Below are positions 1 through 11,510 of a stretch of 64,000 bases of DNA, one piece after another. Position numbers and translations under genes: made by a program. Each line of letters opens with the position of its first letter. Within the stretch, counting starts at the first letter, position 1. The stretch is taken from assembly GCA_033439765.1 (NCBI GenBank), contig JAULSN010000001.1, forward strand, positions 62,001 through 126,000, written 5' to 3'. The notes under the pieces are model-generated. The model was given only the letters and a program-made list of their open reading frames with translations. It was not told the origin of the DNA and ran no database searches. Source of the DNA: Lasiosphaeria ovina. Its lineage: Eukaryota > Ascomycota > Sordariomycetes > Sordariales > Lasiosphaeriaceae.

Positions 1-421
1 ATGGTATTATATTTTGCTACTGGATGCCCTTGACAAAGGCTTTTTCTCTACGGGTGTAGGTCAAAGCTTCAATATTGCTCAACCGACTGGTCCCCCTTTA
101 CCCGTTCGGGTTGCAACTGACGGCGTTTGAACTATAATACTTACGGAATGCTTTAAGTGAAGAAATGTGAACGCAGGGCAACGGGCAGTTGTCCACCTAG
201 TGCCAGGTAAATACCTAATTAAGTACCTTGACGACCAATATGGCGTCAATATGCCATCATCCATATGCAAAGGTAGGTATTTCCTTTCCGCTCCCTAAAT
301 TGAAGAAAGAGTGGGTAATACCTTTAGCTGTACCAGTTTTCCGCCCCTTGTTTACCAGCGTTTATAATGAAGTAGACAAATAAGGACCGCTGTTTGCAGT
401 CCGTTGCCGGGGTGTTTCACG
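1..421. other. Left-edge stretch without recognised gene
   Basis: No coding segment, RNA gene or repeat could be supported here. It lies directly upstream of the decayed gene that begins at 422, so it may hold that gene's former promoter or a missing 5' exon. Confidence 0.4.
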
Positions 422-1123
422 ATGGGTAACATCACGATCGGCGACGATCTTCACTGGGCGTTTCACACCATGTCTTCCAAACCTGCCGACGTTCAGTGGC
501 CGTATCATAGGCTGCCCTGGAGTACCGTCATCCTGTATGGCGCTGGCGCCGGGTTTCTCGGAGTGGCCGTGTGAGTCTCTTAGACTTTGCAGCTCTTCGA
601 TGCTGTCAGCTTAGAAAGCTGACGAGGGTGACTTCACCAACGCAGCATGACCGCCAGCGAGAAGGTCGAGCAATTGTTCACGGGCCGAGCCAACTCCGAG
701 GTACCCGGAAAGATGCTGGCACGCCTGCTCGGTACGAAACCGCGATCGGCTGAGCAGCTATGGCGCCTGAACATGGCGATGCACTACGGGTAGGGTGTTG
801 TGGTTGGCGTTGCCCGTGCGCTGATGAGCTAACATGGAATCCGCGGCACGTTTGCGGATTTAGTGTTTACAAGTCTTCGGCTGCTAGTCGACCAGACTTT
901 GGAAAACTGGACAGGCATTGGCGCCTTACCTTGGTAAGCTTCGTCCTGTGGCTCGGCTGACTATGGTCTCACCCCTCCTGTAACCAACGGCACATCGATA
1001 CGTAACGCACTAATTAATCGATCAAATGGCGGTGCCAGGACCTGGCCGGTTGGGGAGCAGATAATCAACTTAGCGCATAAAGCGGTTTATGCAATGGCAA
1101 CGGGATATTTCACAGAGCTTTAG
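422..1123 (+). pseudogene. Decayed gene for a conserved fungal membrane-type protein
   Basis: Three exons can be read with intact splice sites: 422-570, 646-933 and 1039-1123. Donors are GTGAGT at 571 and GTAAGC at 934; acceptors are CAG at 643-645 and 1036-1038. The phases fit: codons split as GT+C and TG+G. The reading includes segments like VEQLFTGRANSEVPGKMLAR, LRLLVDQTLENW and HKAVYAMATGY, which I recall from an uncharacterised Pezizomycotina protein family with hydrophobic segments. Exon 2 is broken by TAG at 791-793 (probably former CAG, Gln) and by TAA at 830-832. The last visible codon is TAG at 1121-1123, which may or may not be the original end. Readable splice sites with two nonsense codons point to fairly recent loss. 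The family name is from memory; function unknown. Confidence 0.65.
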
Positions 1124-1377
1124 ATTCGGGTAAACGTCCTTTGGAGGTAAGCTTATTGCATTGAAATATCTGCGAATAACCTCACAAATTTCAATATCCA
1201 CTGATCTTTTGCTCATCACGGGCTCCCAGAACCAGCTGCGATTCATAGAGTTGCAAATTGCGTGCTACCGAGAGGAATGAATGCTTGTTGCGAGGATTTG
1301 CCAAAGGGGCTGAGATTGATTCATGTGGGAACAAGTATAGCTGGACCAGCGCTCCGGCGGCTTTCGGCTTCGCCCAG

Positions 1378-2376
1378 TCAGTGGATTAGCTGTGACTTGT
1401 AGCTCTCCCAGTCTACAATTGTCAGCACATCCGATATCTTTCCCTGTTCGAGCCAGTAAAAGGCGTGCTCGGAAAAGAAAACTTGCTTGCCATTTGGGAA
1501 GGCGCCCCCAAACGGCTTAACGGGCGTCCCTATGAAATCGATTCGCACAGCAATCTGTTGCCTCGCCTCATCAACCAAGACTGTGTGCGCGATAAACTCG
1601 AGCCCGTCGATAGCGTCAAATGCGCCCTCCATCAGCTTGCGGTACTGGTCCACGGCCAGCTTAGAACCATTCCAAGTGACACCGGTCGACTTGCAAAACC
1701 TCTGTAGCTCTCCGGTCATGTTGCCGCCGTTGATGCAAGCGATGTAGTCGGTGTAGAACTGTCCAAGGTCGATTGATACGCGAGGCGGCGGCGGTCGCAA
1801 GCCAGGAGGCGGCAGGATGTGCTTCGGCTCGCGGCGCCTCTCATCCTCGTCGGGGATGTCGCTGATCTCACTGATTTTACCAGCGGTATACTGCACGAAC
1901 ATGTGGCGCGCATATTCAAAGTGCCGTCTGGCTGCCGAGGCCAGGTAGGGACCCTGGACGACCTGATGCTTTACACGGAGGCGGGCGCCAATGGAGCCAT
2001 CCTCGTCAGTTTTGCCGCCGACAAGAGCGACTATCTCCATTGTGGTGTGTGTCTTGGGGGCGAACTCTTGCTTCAGGTACTGGATGAGTTCGTATTGAGA
2101 GACGTCACGGCCATTGTAGGCGAGTCGACGGTGGATGCCTTCCCCCAGGGTTTCCCACTGGCGACGGTTGATGCGATCGATGAAATTCTTGAAGCGCCTG
2201 CGACTATCCAGTTTTCGGGGCGGTTTAATGCCGGTCCTCGCATAGCGCGCCGCTTGGAGCGCCTCCTGGGCGGCGGCATCGGAAGGCTCTGAGGGGGTAG
2301 GTGGTGACGGCTGCGGTGCTGGTTGCGCCAACTGCGGCTGCATTATTTGGTTTGCGTCTGTGTTGGCCATCGACAT
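1378..2376 (-). CDS. Protein with two tandem SnoaL-like (NTF2 fold) domains
   Basis: A 332-residue protein read from the ATG at 2376; a second ATG follows at 2370. The frame is open further upstream but only to a GTG, so the ATG is preferred. After a low-complexity Gln/Pro-rich leader (about residues 1-40), residues about 43-170 and about 200-332 each look like an NTF2/SnoaL-type cone. Each has a helix-rich start (FIDRINRRQWETLGEGI; FYTDYIACINGG) followed by strands with an I-x-V-R-(I/L) pattern and a terminal aromatic block. SnoaL-like domains bind small hydrophobic ligands, and some are polyketide cyclases or hydratases; no catalytic assignment is possible here. A proline-rich linker, including PPPGLRPPPPR, separates the two halves. 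No signal peptide, membrane segment or intron is visible. The domain call for the second half is firmer than for the first. Confidence 0.75.
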   Translation of the reverse strand: MSMANTDANQIMQPQLAQPAPQPSPPTPSEPSDAAAQEALQAARYARTGIKPPRKLDSRRRFKNFIDRINRRQWETLGEGIHRRLAYNGRDVSQYELIQYLKQEFAPKTHTTMEIVALVGGKTDEDGSIGARLRVKHQVVQGPYLASAARRHFEYARHMFVQYTAGKISEISDIPDEDERRREPKHILPPPGLRPPPPRVSIDLGQFYTDYIACINGGNMTGELQRFCKSTGVTWNGSKLAVDQYRKLMEGAFDAIDGLEFIAHTVLVDEARQQIAVRIDFIGTPVKPFGGAFPNGKQVFFSEHAFYWLEQGKISDVLTIVDWESYKSQLIH

Positions 2377-4272
2377 GGATTCTAACGCCTCGGAGTTTTG
2401 GGCCAAAGCAGAGGCCCTAAAAGGCACGGATAGGGACTTCGCGGAGTGGTTTGGCGGTGTGGGTTTAATGATGGTGGTGTGGAATGACTCAGACACGGTT
2501 GAGAAAGTGGAGGATTATTCTCGGGATGGTCCGTCGCGTGCTCACGTGCCGCACTTTGGGCTGGGCCACTCACGAAAGTCAAAGTGGGTCCTGTCACTCT
2601 CCTCTTAAAGAAGAACTTTTCACACATTTGATAGAAATTTTCAAATTGTCAGCTATACTAATTATTATGCACCAGAGGTTGGATCTGTACCAAATCAAAT
2701 ATTCAACAATCGCAAAGGTATTCAAAGATGACCCCAGGGATCTTACATTCCCTGTAATGATACAGTCCGAATACGTTTATCGCCTACCTACCTAATCAAC
2801 TCGAGCTACCACCTCATCTACTGGCTTTGAATGCGCAGGCACATTACCCAAGATGCAAAAGAGCCATAATTTCCCACCATAGCCCTTGGCGTTGTGGGAG
2901 CTCATAATACATGCGCAGGGCTAGGAACATGCCGGATAGGCCTGTCAAAGTCCAGACCACGCCACTGAGCAGAGTCCTAGTATTGTTGTGTAGCAGCGCG
3001 CGCAGCCAGCTGCTCGGTCGTCTAAGGCGCTACTGGGCCGTTATACTCTGTGGGAGTCTAGTACAGCAGGAACTCGGCGCGACCAAGCTGAATGCGCGCG
3101 GCCGGGCACGTCTCGGAACCCGGAAGGAACAGTGGAGGCAGTAGAGCAAATTGAGAATTCACGGTCACGGAGACCGGGGGGCAAGCAGAACACAAAAAAG
3201 AGCACTCAGAAGTATAGCTGACTGCAGTTATGGCGGTTCTATACTATCCTCCTCACGCCCCCTTTTTGCAACTGGAGGTCATAGAGGCATGCAAACTTAT
3301 CGAAACTATGCCTTCCGCGGCCTCGTTGGGCGCCATAATTATCTGCAGTGTCCCGTTTCAAGCAGGAATTTTAACTCCAACAACTGGCCGGGGTTACAGG
3401 AGAGCGCTGGCGCACGGCCTGGGCTGCAGTAATAGCGCACGGATGCGAGTTTGCAGCCAGAATGTTTGCAAATGGAGCCCTAGACCAATAATTGGGAGGG
3501 ATAGCCAGTTAGCCATGGGATTGTGGGGGACTACAGCCGTGCTTCAATCAGTATTCTGCGGTTTGCGTCAGTGCCCGTGTCGTCTGTCTGGTAATGATCT
3601 CCTGGCTCTCTCCAATCCCGAGAATGCTGTCTTCATCTCAAACTGTGGCCTCAAGACCATCAGCAAGAAGGTGCTGTCTACCTCCGTGCCACTGTGGCAG
3701 ACTACGTAACCAGTCAGGAAAGTGGGCCCCCTAAAACCGCGTGGTGGGGAATGTTGCTGGCCACTTCGGTAACATTGTCGTGTGGTCTGCAAGTTCAGTG
3801 TACCTAGGCAATATGCTATGCGTTATCTTCGTTATGCACCACATGCCACGCGAGAGCCGCTTGCCCGGTGTATGTGCACGGAGAGAATGAAGTAAGAGGA
3901 TTTCGCAACCTACCTAGGTAGGGGTTTAGTAGTCTGGGGGCACGAGTTCTTAAGAAATTCGTTGCACGCTAATCTCCCTTCTCAACATGTCGACTAGGTA
4001 GTAGATCATTAGAGTGTCGATCAAATTGCCGTCCTACCTACTAGATTTATCAGTGCGAAGCAGAATAAAAGGATGATCGTCCCAGTTGGGCTGGGGATGT
4101 TAATCTTGATAGCAGAGCGCAAAGTTGAATGCATTCAGAGAGAGCAACTCGAAAGAGTCGCCAGTTCTGTAGAAGCTGGTGAAGAGTAGGTAATTACAGA
4201 TGCTAAGGGCCAAACACTTTTTCCAATTTCGACCCAATGCCGCCAATCCCGTCCCGTGTCCCACCCAGTTCG
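2377..4272. other. Intergenic stretch, no supported gene
   Basis: Open frames of up to 159 codons exist (for example around 3230-3709), but they lack family resemblance, signal peptide or coding-like composition. The part near 2377-2640 is probably the promoter and leader of the SnoaL-like gene. Short CCTACCTAGGTAGG-type microsatellite sequence lies near 3910-3925 and 4032-4042. Confidence 0.4.
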
Positions 4273-4686
4273 TCAACCGCAGAATTCTTGTGTGCAGAAT
4301 CCACCAGGGGGGGTGCAAATCCCGCAGCTCGAGTTGCAGCAAACCTGGCCTGTTGGGCACAGTTTTGTGCCGCATTGCTTTCGTGGGGGGACTTCGCAGA
4401 CTTGTTGCGTGCACGCCATGTTCGGCTTCGTGCAAATACTGCAAGACGGGTTGCAGCAGACGAGATCCGCCGCGCATATAGTTATGCCGCATATCTCCCC
4501 CTTGTCAGGAACACACTTGGCCTGGTTGCCGTTAATAACATTGCATGTCGTGTTGGCCGCGCAGCGGACCGTAGCGCAAGGGGTGAGGTCTTGACGGATT
4601 TCGGAGGCAATTGGGTTACCAAGCACACCCAGGGCCATGACCGAAGCGAGCAGAAGCCCCCTGGAGAGAAAGGAGGCGGACATCAT
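4273..4686 (-). CDS. Small secreted cysteine-rich protein with duplicated 8-Cys module
   Basis: A 137-residue protein starting at tandem ATGs (4686 and 4683), with no intron. Residues 1-23 form a signal peptide with cleavage probable after VLG. The mature chain has 20 cysteines. An N-terminal C-x4-C-x5-C-x9-C block resembles the first part of follistatin/EGF-like folds. Two copies of C-x4-C-x5-CC-x3-C-x2-C-x6-C-x4-C follow, with cysteine spacing identical in both; the second copy ends the protein at Cys-Gly. Both copies contain CCN-x-SC-x-IC and a CTQ tail. Proteins of this build are common in fungi and mostly uncharacterised; secretion and disulfide folding are inferred. An effector or adhesion role is possible but not shown. 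A TATA-like element lies about 135 bp upstream of the ATG. Confidence 0.8.
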   Translation of the reverse strand: MMSASFLSRGLLLASVMALGVLGNPIASEIRQDLTPCATVRCAANTTCNVINGNQAKCVPDKGEICGITICAADLVCCNPSCSICTKPNMACTQQVCEVPPRKQCGTKLCPTGQVCCNSSCGICTPPGGFCTQEFCG

Positions 4687-4820
4687 TTTATTTATTGGTA
4701 TGCTTAGGTAGGTAGGTTGTATTGGACCAAGAGGTTGTGGGATTGCGAATATCCACAGTCGCTCAACATGGAAGATGCATGTGGAGTATTACAGTGCAAG
4801 AGCCGGCTATGTCAAACTCA

Positions 4821-4828
4821 ATATATAG
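4821..4828 (-). promoter_or_regulatory. TATA-like element of the cysteine-rich protein gene
   Basis: On the minus strand the sequence reads CTATATAT, about 135 bp upstream of the start codon at 4686. Spacing and orientation fit a core promoter for that gene. Support is positional only. Confidence 0.35.
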
Positions 4829-7800
4829 CCAATTTTAACTGTGCCGGAAGTTTTTTCTCCCCAGGTCCCGAGACTGTTACAGCAGCTGAACTTTACGCCG
4901 GCTATGGATAAACCCCCTTTCGGCTGCCATGCTGTGCAACGTATGGCGAGGCATTGCGACGCCAAAGTTGGCTTGGAGGTCGAGAGAAGCAACCCTAGAC
5001 GGTAATAATTAGACTCCGATGCGACTTTCCGTGTGCTTGCTGCGGGCCCTTTCTGCCCATGATTCAACCCCGGAATACGCACTAGGTAAGCCAAGGCGGA
5101 TGGAATGTAGATCGGCCCGGAGCCGCTAGGGCCGTAGCGCTTTCAAGTTTGCGAGAATGTTTGCTAATGAAACACCGTATTTGCTTGTGGAGAAGCCAAG
5201 ACAAATCACGTTATTAACCAGGCTTGGCTACCGGCTATGTTGCGCCGCACTGAATCCAGACTAGAGGTTGGGGAAGCAGGATTTCTGTGGTCCAGTATCT
5301 ATAGAAATAACTACTACAGAAGTACAGTGATTCAACTAGCTCTGTATTGTCGTTTTAATGTAGTGGCTAATTCCTGGACAAAATTTCCCCCTGCGGTCAC
5401 TTGTGCTTTCTCTTCTAAGAACCGGTGCTGTTCCTAGTAATTAATTGAAGCATTAATATCGGGTGAAAGTTAGGTACCTATCTAGAAGCGTACATAGTCC
5501 CACGGCCATGGACAATTCCGCATATCGTGGTTTCCTACAAACCTCAAGGTACTACGAACACGTAAAAACAAGGAGTTCTGTGTAGTTTTGGGAGTGGTGA
5601 ATAAATTCAATCTTCTCTATTCGTTTTTATTTTTTCATATCTCCTCTTTCACTACATAACTATATTTGCGGGCATGCCTAGTAAACTTAGATCGGACATT
5701 AGGAGATTTATTATTAAGAATCTGCCTCGGTTTGCTCATACGTTTCATAGTACACTCTTATATCATTGATGCTAAAGGTTTAACTATATTTCTTAACACT
5801 GAACGCAGTTCAGAATAGATTCTAAAAGCTGCGGTGGTCAGTATAAAGCCACTACATCATAGCTCAATGTGTGGTAGGGGTTGCGACCATATAGCTGCTG
5901 TTGCCCAGAATGCTAGGCAATATGTATTTGTTTTACGCCAACAGGCGCAAAAGAGACACCTATTGTAAGATAGACATCCCACACAGTATGGCTACCAGTC
6001 AGCCAGCTAATTGGTATTCTGTCCTGCTGCGGATGTTTCACGCTTATTATAGTTCCCAGGGCCGCCCCACTGGGGAAGGAAATCCTGATTGCATCAGCTG
6101 ATAACGTCAGAGTCTAGAACCTATTCTATTGAGACATAACCTTGCAGCCCAAAAATGGTGGCTTGACTCACAATCAAAGCATTCCAAAACATACGGGTTG
6201 CTAGTCTCGGCCTGAGTACCGGATACCAAATTCCGACAGCATACCTATTATGTATCGATATCATGATGGATCTTTTCAACTGGACCGTGGTTTGGAGTTG
6301 TCGACACCTATACCATTAGATATATTCATTTTGGTGTACTGTTGGTGTTATGGGAATTGAAAACTAATAAACCTTCTCTAAAACCTTGGGAGCAGAAAAG
6401 GTCAATCAGGCCATTATCACAACTGTCTCAGTCGTGCGGTCTCTCCTCCGACTCCCGGCTTATGTTATCGGCACTTTACTCAGCCCAATGAGTAATTACC
6501 TATGTGGTAAGGGACACTGGTACCAGGACTTTTGGAATTCATGCGCTTCCCCTCATCAGGACCTCAATCTAATTGGAAAGTTTAAATTCATCCGGTGCTA
6601 CCCGGCTCAATAATCCCTTGTCTCTTCAGTTACAGTAATGGCACTTGACAACTCAATATTCTCAGCTAACAAGGCCAATTGCCTACTTTCAGCCGCCAAT
6701 TCCATCTGACAGCTCAATTGGCGAGTTTCGAAATAAACCTAGAATGCGAACTTGTCTCTATAATTCCCAGGGTCTAGTTGGATGCGGTCTGTCAGACACT
6801 CCGATCTCGGGTATTGGTATCACGCAATTGCGGAGTCGTTGCAACACACAATGCGTGATACCCCGATGTAAATAACAATTGGGCTCAACGTGCTCGGTAT
6901 CAGTTGGGTATTACTGGTCTTCCCTTCATACGAGTTTAATTCTGTGGCTGGGGGGCAGAGACCAACAGATTTTCGCATTCCTAGCGACAGGGAGCTGGCA
7001 CACTACCACAGGCATGGGCATGGGAGCCCAGTTTCATCAAGGCTGACGAATTCCTCAACCTCACTGGCTCAATGCAGAGTTTGGATACGCATATCGCGTG
7101 TGGCAAGTTTTCTGTATACATTGTGCCCTGTTGTTAAAACCGCACATGGAAAGGAAGCCAAGGAGTCGGCCGAGGTCGGATCTTATATCTATCAAGGTTG
7201 GCCTCATGTGAGGGAATTGCTAGGAGTTAAGAGTACTGACTCAAAACAAAGTAACTATCTCGTGGGGTCATGAGAGAACTTGCTGTGTAACAAAAAGGAA
7301 AGCAAAATTGCAAATCATCTATCATGAACGTCCCGAGTGGTGCGTTTAAAACGGCGCTTTTTGCATTAATATGGAGAGTGGCAACTTGGATGGGCGCGGC
7401 CACAGCTGAGCCTTTCCTCCCCGCCGGCATGAGACGCGTCGAAGAGAGCAACATAGTACGATCCCAACGCAACCGGATGTATGGAGCCGTTGGGTATATA
7501 TGGGATGGCCATGCGGTGCGAGACTTGATGTTTTATGCGTTGTATCTCTTGGCGGCCACTTGGTACGGGTACCTAGGTAACAGATGCGGACCGAATTGAG
7601 TTTTGCAGACGTCCGTGATAAGATTTGTAGTCCAATCTGCTGAAGTCTATGACGCCAAAGCCCAGCCACCTCCGAAAGAAAATGTGGAGAGGGCATGTTA
7701 AGGAAAGTACCTCCCCAGCTAGCCTGTGCTGGATTTGCAGCGGGCTGCATCCCGCGTCCCATGTCGCAGCCGCTAGTGTACGTGTGGTGCAATGACTTCA

Positions 7801-8710
7801 TGACAAGAGATAATGCTGTCAACGGGACCTCAGCGTGCACAAGCCCGTGACAGTTTGCCAGTGGGGAAACTGTGTGTAACCAGGCGAGCCTGGATTGTAC
7901 GTCTATCCAGCAGCGCAGCTCGGGATCTCGTAGACGTTGCACGCCTCGGCACGCTACGGCCCTGGAAGGAGGGACAGTATTCGAAAGGCCCTCGCATCCG
8001 GCGGCAACGCAAAAGAATCAATCTGCGAGCTCCTCAATCTGCACAAACTTGGAAGCCAGTAGGACATTGGAATGGGACAACATCAAACAGTCCGGGAGAG
8101 GAGAAGATTTTAGCTCTGATGTCTCACATTTCAAATCCCAAATTCCCAGTGGAATGCAAGTGGCAGGAGAGTAGGGGCACTCTGCAGTCATGCCAGGTTC
8201 TGTGCGGAGGGCTTGGGGCTTGTCGTGAGTCGTCGGACTCTGAAAACCGTACGTGGCCCGATCAGATTCCGATGATTGCACAAGGTCATGAAGCAGGGGG
8301 GGGGGGGCAAAATACACCAGGAACCTTGCAGACCTTGGACTCTAGACAGGGAGGGATCTTCTCGACGGCACACAGAGAGCGAGCGTGACAGATGGCGTGT
8401 GTCTTTCTGCGGAAAGGGGGGGTGGGGGAGATGGGGGATGGGCCAAGCCGGCGGAAGATCTTCACAAATTACTCACATGATGGCTCGAGAGCAAGTCCTT
8501 ATAAGGCGGTAGAATGGTCGCGGGTGCTTGCTGACATTGGTCGGTATCCTGAATTCTCTCATCTCATGGTCAGCATCTCGTTCAACTAACCAGTTTACCA
8601 CCCGGGCACTCGTGCCTACCTACCTTAGGTATTTGATACTAGCCTGGACGAGAAAGGAGCTCAAGAGTCCGGACAGGACATCCACACTCACTACAGCTTG
8701 TTTCAAAACA
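4829..8710. other. Long gene-poor stretch, partly AT-rich
   Basis: About 3.9 kb without a supportable gene. The part near 5430-6870 is visibly richer in A and T, with many TA-rich words and frequent stops in all frames, as in old mutated repeats; no transposon end or domain is recognisable. Open frames of up to 198 codons near 7346-7942 and 7813-8388 have no family resemblance. A 12-base G run lies at 8296-8307. The last 300-400 bases are the presumed promoter of the MFS exporter. Confidence 0.4.
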
Positions 8711-10555
8711 ATGCGACACTCCGACACGCGTAACTACGACCACCAGGACAGCATCACCGGGATAATAACCCACGGCTCAGCCGCCATGGAGTCTCACTCG
8801 GCATCTAAGGAGCAGACAGCAGACGACAGAAGGTCGAGTCCGAACGGCTCCATTACGTCCCAGAGCGCCACCATATCTCTGTCAGATGTCACATCACTGG
8901 CGATACCGCCGTCCCATTCTCCGTCCTCGTCTTCGTCATCGCTGTCGGACGAGAAGGGATACACTTGCGAGAAACCCCCAACGGTCGAGTGGGCCCGAGG
9001 CGAGGGGTTCTGGAGATGCTTCATTGCCGTGTGCGTTCCCATCCTGCTCTCGGCATTCGAAGGGAGCGTGGTCAGCACAGCACTACCGACCATCTCACAA
9101 GCACTAAACCTTGGCCCCGACTCGTCGTGGGTGGCGACGGCGTTCCTGCTCGCCTCCATCGTGTGCCAGCCCCTCTACGGACAGTTGGCCGACATCTGGG
9201 GCCGGCGACACCTGATGATGGTGGCCGTGGTGCTGTTCGGCATCGGCAGCGCCATCTCCGGGGCGGCAATTAGCGGTGCCATGCTCATCTTCGGCCGCAT
9301 TACCCAGGGCATGGGGTCGGGAGGCATTGACCTGTTCGCCGAGCTAATCCTCTGCGACATTATCCCCCTGAAGCGGAGAGGCCATTACGTGGCCATCAAG
9401 GCCGCCGTGTACGCGCTGGGGACAACGGTCGGGCCTGTCCTCGGTGGTGTTTTTGCCGAGACGAGCTGGCGGTGGTGCTTCGGCGTCAACATCCCCGTCT
9501 GTGTTGCGGCTCTGGTCATGATATGGTGCTGGCTTCAGGTCAACACTGGCCAGCGCTGGGACGAAGTGCCTGTCTTGGAGCGGATAAAGTGCATCGACTT
9601 CATGGGCATCGGTCTGCTGACGGCCTCGGTTGTCCTGGTGCTCTTCGCCCTGACCTTGGGAGGCGCGGCCTACTCGTGGTCTTCGCCGGCGGTTACGGGA
9701 ACCATGGCTCTCGGTTCGTCGGGCATCATCGTTTTTGCCGTGTGGGAACGCTGCCGGTGGTGCGCACACCCCATCATGGCGCCGCACGTCTTCTCGAATC
9801 GCACCACCGTTGCCGCGTTTGTCGTCACGGTGCTGCACGGATTCGTCACGTACGGTTTCCAGTTCTACCTACCGCCCTTTTTCCAAGCCGTCATGGGCTC
9901 GTCGCCCACCGAGTCCGGCGTGCTCATCTTGCCTTGCACATTGACGATTGTGGTTATCGCTGCCGCTGGTGGGCCGTTGCTGGCTAGGTTCGGAAAATAC
10001 CGACTGATGCACCAGGCGGGCTTTGTTCTGATGGCCGTCGGCTTTCTACTCTGCACCATCTTCGATCAAGCCGACTCGGTAGCCTTGTGGATAATGTTCT
10101 CCTTCTTGGTCGGCATCGGCTCTGGCATCATTGTCTCGACGACGTTGCCCACCGTCCTGGTCGAGCTGACCGACAGAGAGAACGCTGCAGCAACGGGCTC
10201 GTGGGCATTCCTACGCGGCCTAGGCTCACTCCTTGGTGTCGCCGTCCCCAATGCCGCCTTCAATGCCCAGTTCTCAACCACGTTGGAAACCATTCACAGC
10301 GCGGCCGCTCAAGACCAGCTGAGAGGCGGCCGTGCCTACGAGCATGCAACGGCGGCTTTTGTTTCGAGTTTCGGGCCGCAGGTCAAGACAGAGATCATTT
10401 CGGCATTTTCGTCGAGTCTGAGAGTGACGTGGATTGTTTTCTTGGTTCTCTCTTGCGTTGGCGTTGCAATCACTTTCTTGGAGAGACAGGTCAAGTTGAG
10501 GAAGGGACTGGACAGTGACTACGACCTGAAGGCAAAGGGCGACAGTGAATTTTGA
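8711..10555 (+). CDS. MFS multidrug exporter, DHA2 (14-span) type
   Basis: An intronless gene of 614 residues from the ATG at 8711. An in-frame ATG at 8786 sits in a near-ideal context (GCCGCCATGG) and is the main alternative. The N-terminal ~100 residues are hydrophilic and Ser-rich. The membrane region then starts with the DHA motif SAFEGSVVSTALPTI, followed by loop 2-3 motif A (GQLADIWGRRHLM), motif B (FGRITQGMGSGG) and antiporter motif C (ALGTTVGPVLGG), with WRWCFGVNIP at the end of span 6. Total length and the extended second half fit the 14-span proton/drug antiporters of fungi, which export toxins or xenobiotics at the plasma membrane. No biosynthetic genes lie next to it, so an export role for a local metabolite cannot be argued. 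Substrate unknown. Confidence 0.92.
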   Translation: MRHSDTRNYDHQDSITGIITHGSAAMESHSASKEQTADDRRSSPNGSITSQSATISLSDVTSLAIPPSHSPSSSSSSLSDEKGYTCEKPPTVEWARGEGFWRCFIAVCVPILLSAFEGSVVSTALPTISQALNLGPDSSWVATAFLLASIVCQPLYGQLADIWGRRHLMMVAVVLFGIGSAISGAAISGAMLIFGRITQGMGSGGIDLFAELILCDIIPLKRRGHYVAIKAAVYALGTTVGPVLGGVFAETSWRWCFGVNIPVCVAALVMIWCWLQVNTGQRWDEVPVLERIKCIDFMGIGLLTASVVLVLFALTLGGAAYSWSSPAVTGTMALGSSGIIVFAVWERCRWCAHPIMAPHVFSNRTTVAAFVVTVLHGFVTYGFQFYLPPFFQAVMGSSPTESGVLILPCTLTIVVIAAAGGPLLARFGKYRLMHQAGFVLMAVGFLLCTIFDQADSVALWIMFSFLVGIGSGIIVSTTLPTVLVELTDRENAAATGSWAFLRGLGSLLGVAVPNAAFNAQFSTTLETIHSAAAQDQLRGGRAYEHATAAFVSSFGPQVKTEIISAFSSSLRVTWIVFLVLSCVGVAITFLERQVKLRKGLDSDYDLKAKGDSEF

Positions 10556-11510
10556 GTCAAAGGACTCAGCGACTAAAAGTAATGAACATATATGTAGGTA
10601 TATACCTAAGGTAGACACCAGGGGGAAAGCAAAAAGTAGACTGTGCGTGGTACTGAAATCCGGGGTATTATCTTGGCATCTCATTATCCCATAGAGCCCA
10701 TTCCGGCCTATATGATATCGTCTGTTAGCGTTCTGAAATTAGAAATGTTTACTCCTGTAATTGCTGATTTGTAGCCCTGACGAGTATAGAAGTCGTTAAT
10801 CGATAGATTTGACGAAGAAATCAATGTCGTCGTCTGAGATATTGCATATCACTCCTCTCTCGAAAGACCGCACCTTCTAGTGCTATTTGAAGCCTGCCCA
10901 GGGTGTGTGTTAGCTACCGGAATACCAGTCTTTCATTCCCAGTTGTGTAGTGAATATTCCCAGCACAAAAATACCCCCCCCCCCCCCCCCCCCCCCCTAC
11001 CCCGGATGAATCGAAACAATCAGGGGGAGATAGAGTCTATTATTAATGAATAGACCGCGTGCGTCAAACTGCGATGGATAGAGTACTGCGTAAAAGTGAA
11101 AGAATGAGAACTTGGCAGCAAACCCTTTCCTTCTAGACAACAGTCTGTCCTCGGTCTAGTGGTGTAGTGAGACAGGCGTGCGTGTATGCTTCGGATAGAG
11201 ACCCGCCAATTCAAACCAAATGAATGCCAAAGAGTCCCGGGCTGCGATGAATGCATGCTCAAGAACCAGATTTCTATTAATGCACAGACAGTTCGTTCGA
11301 TACATAAGCCACATTAATATAGTGGTGTGAAGTATTTAGGACACTGTCTCCTAGGCGCTTAAACTGTGAGCAGTTTCTCGATTTGCTCCACTATATCTTC
11401 GCGGGTATTGCTTTTCCAGCCGTAAACGCCATTTTGAAATGAACCCAGTTGTGTCTCCCGCTTCTCAAATATATACGCAAATGACAAGCATGAAAGTGGC
11501 ATGCTCTTCG
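10556..11510. other. Intergenic stretch with poly-C run
   Basis: No gene recognised. It holds the 24-base C run described separately. Near 10768-10787 a copy of the word GTAGCCCTGACGAGTAT also occurs in the foldback at 34356-34386. The right part is 3' flank of the minus-strand gene ending at 11511. Confidence 0.4.
10974..10997. repeat. 24-base poly-C tract
   Basis: An uninterrupted run of 24 C (G on the other strand) in non-coding DNA. Such runs are prone to slippage and to assembly error, so the exact length should be treated with caution. Confidence 0.95.

Noticed and set aside
7346..7942. 198-codon minus-strand open frame
   Set aside because: No domain, no signal peptide, no conserved-looking segment, rich in rare residue runs; overlaps another open frame on the plus strand. 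Treated as chance.
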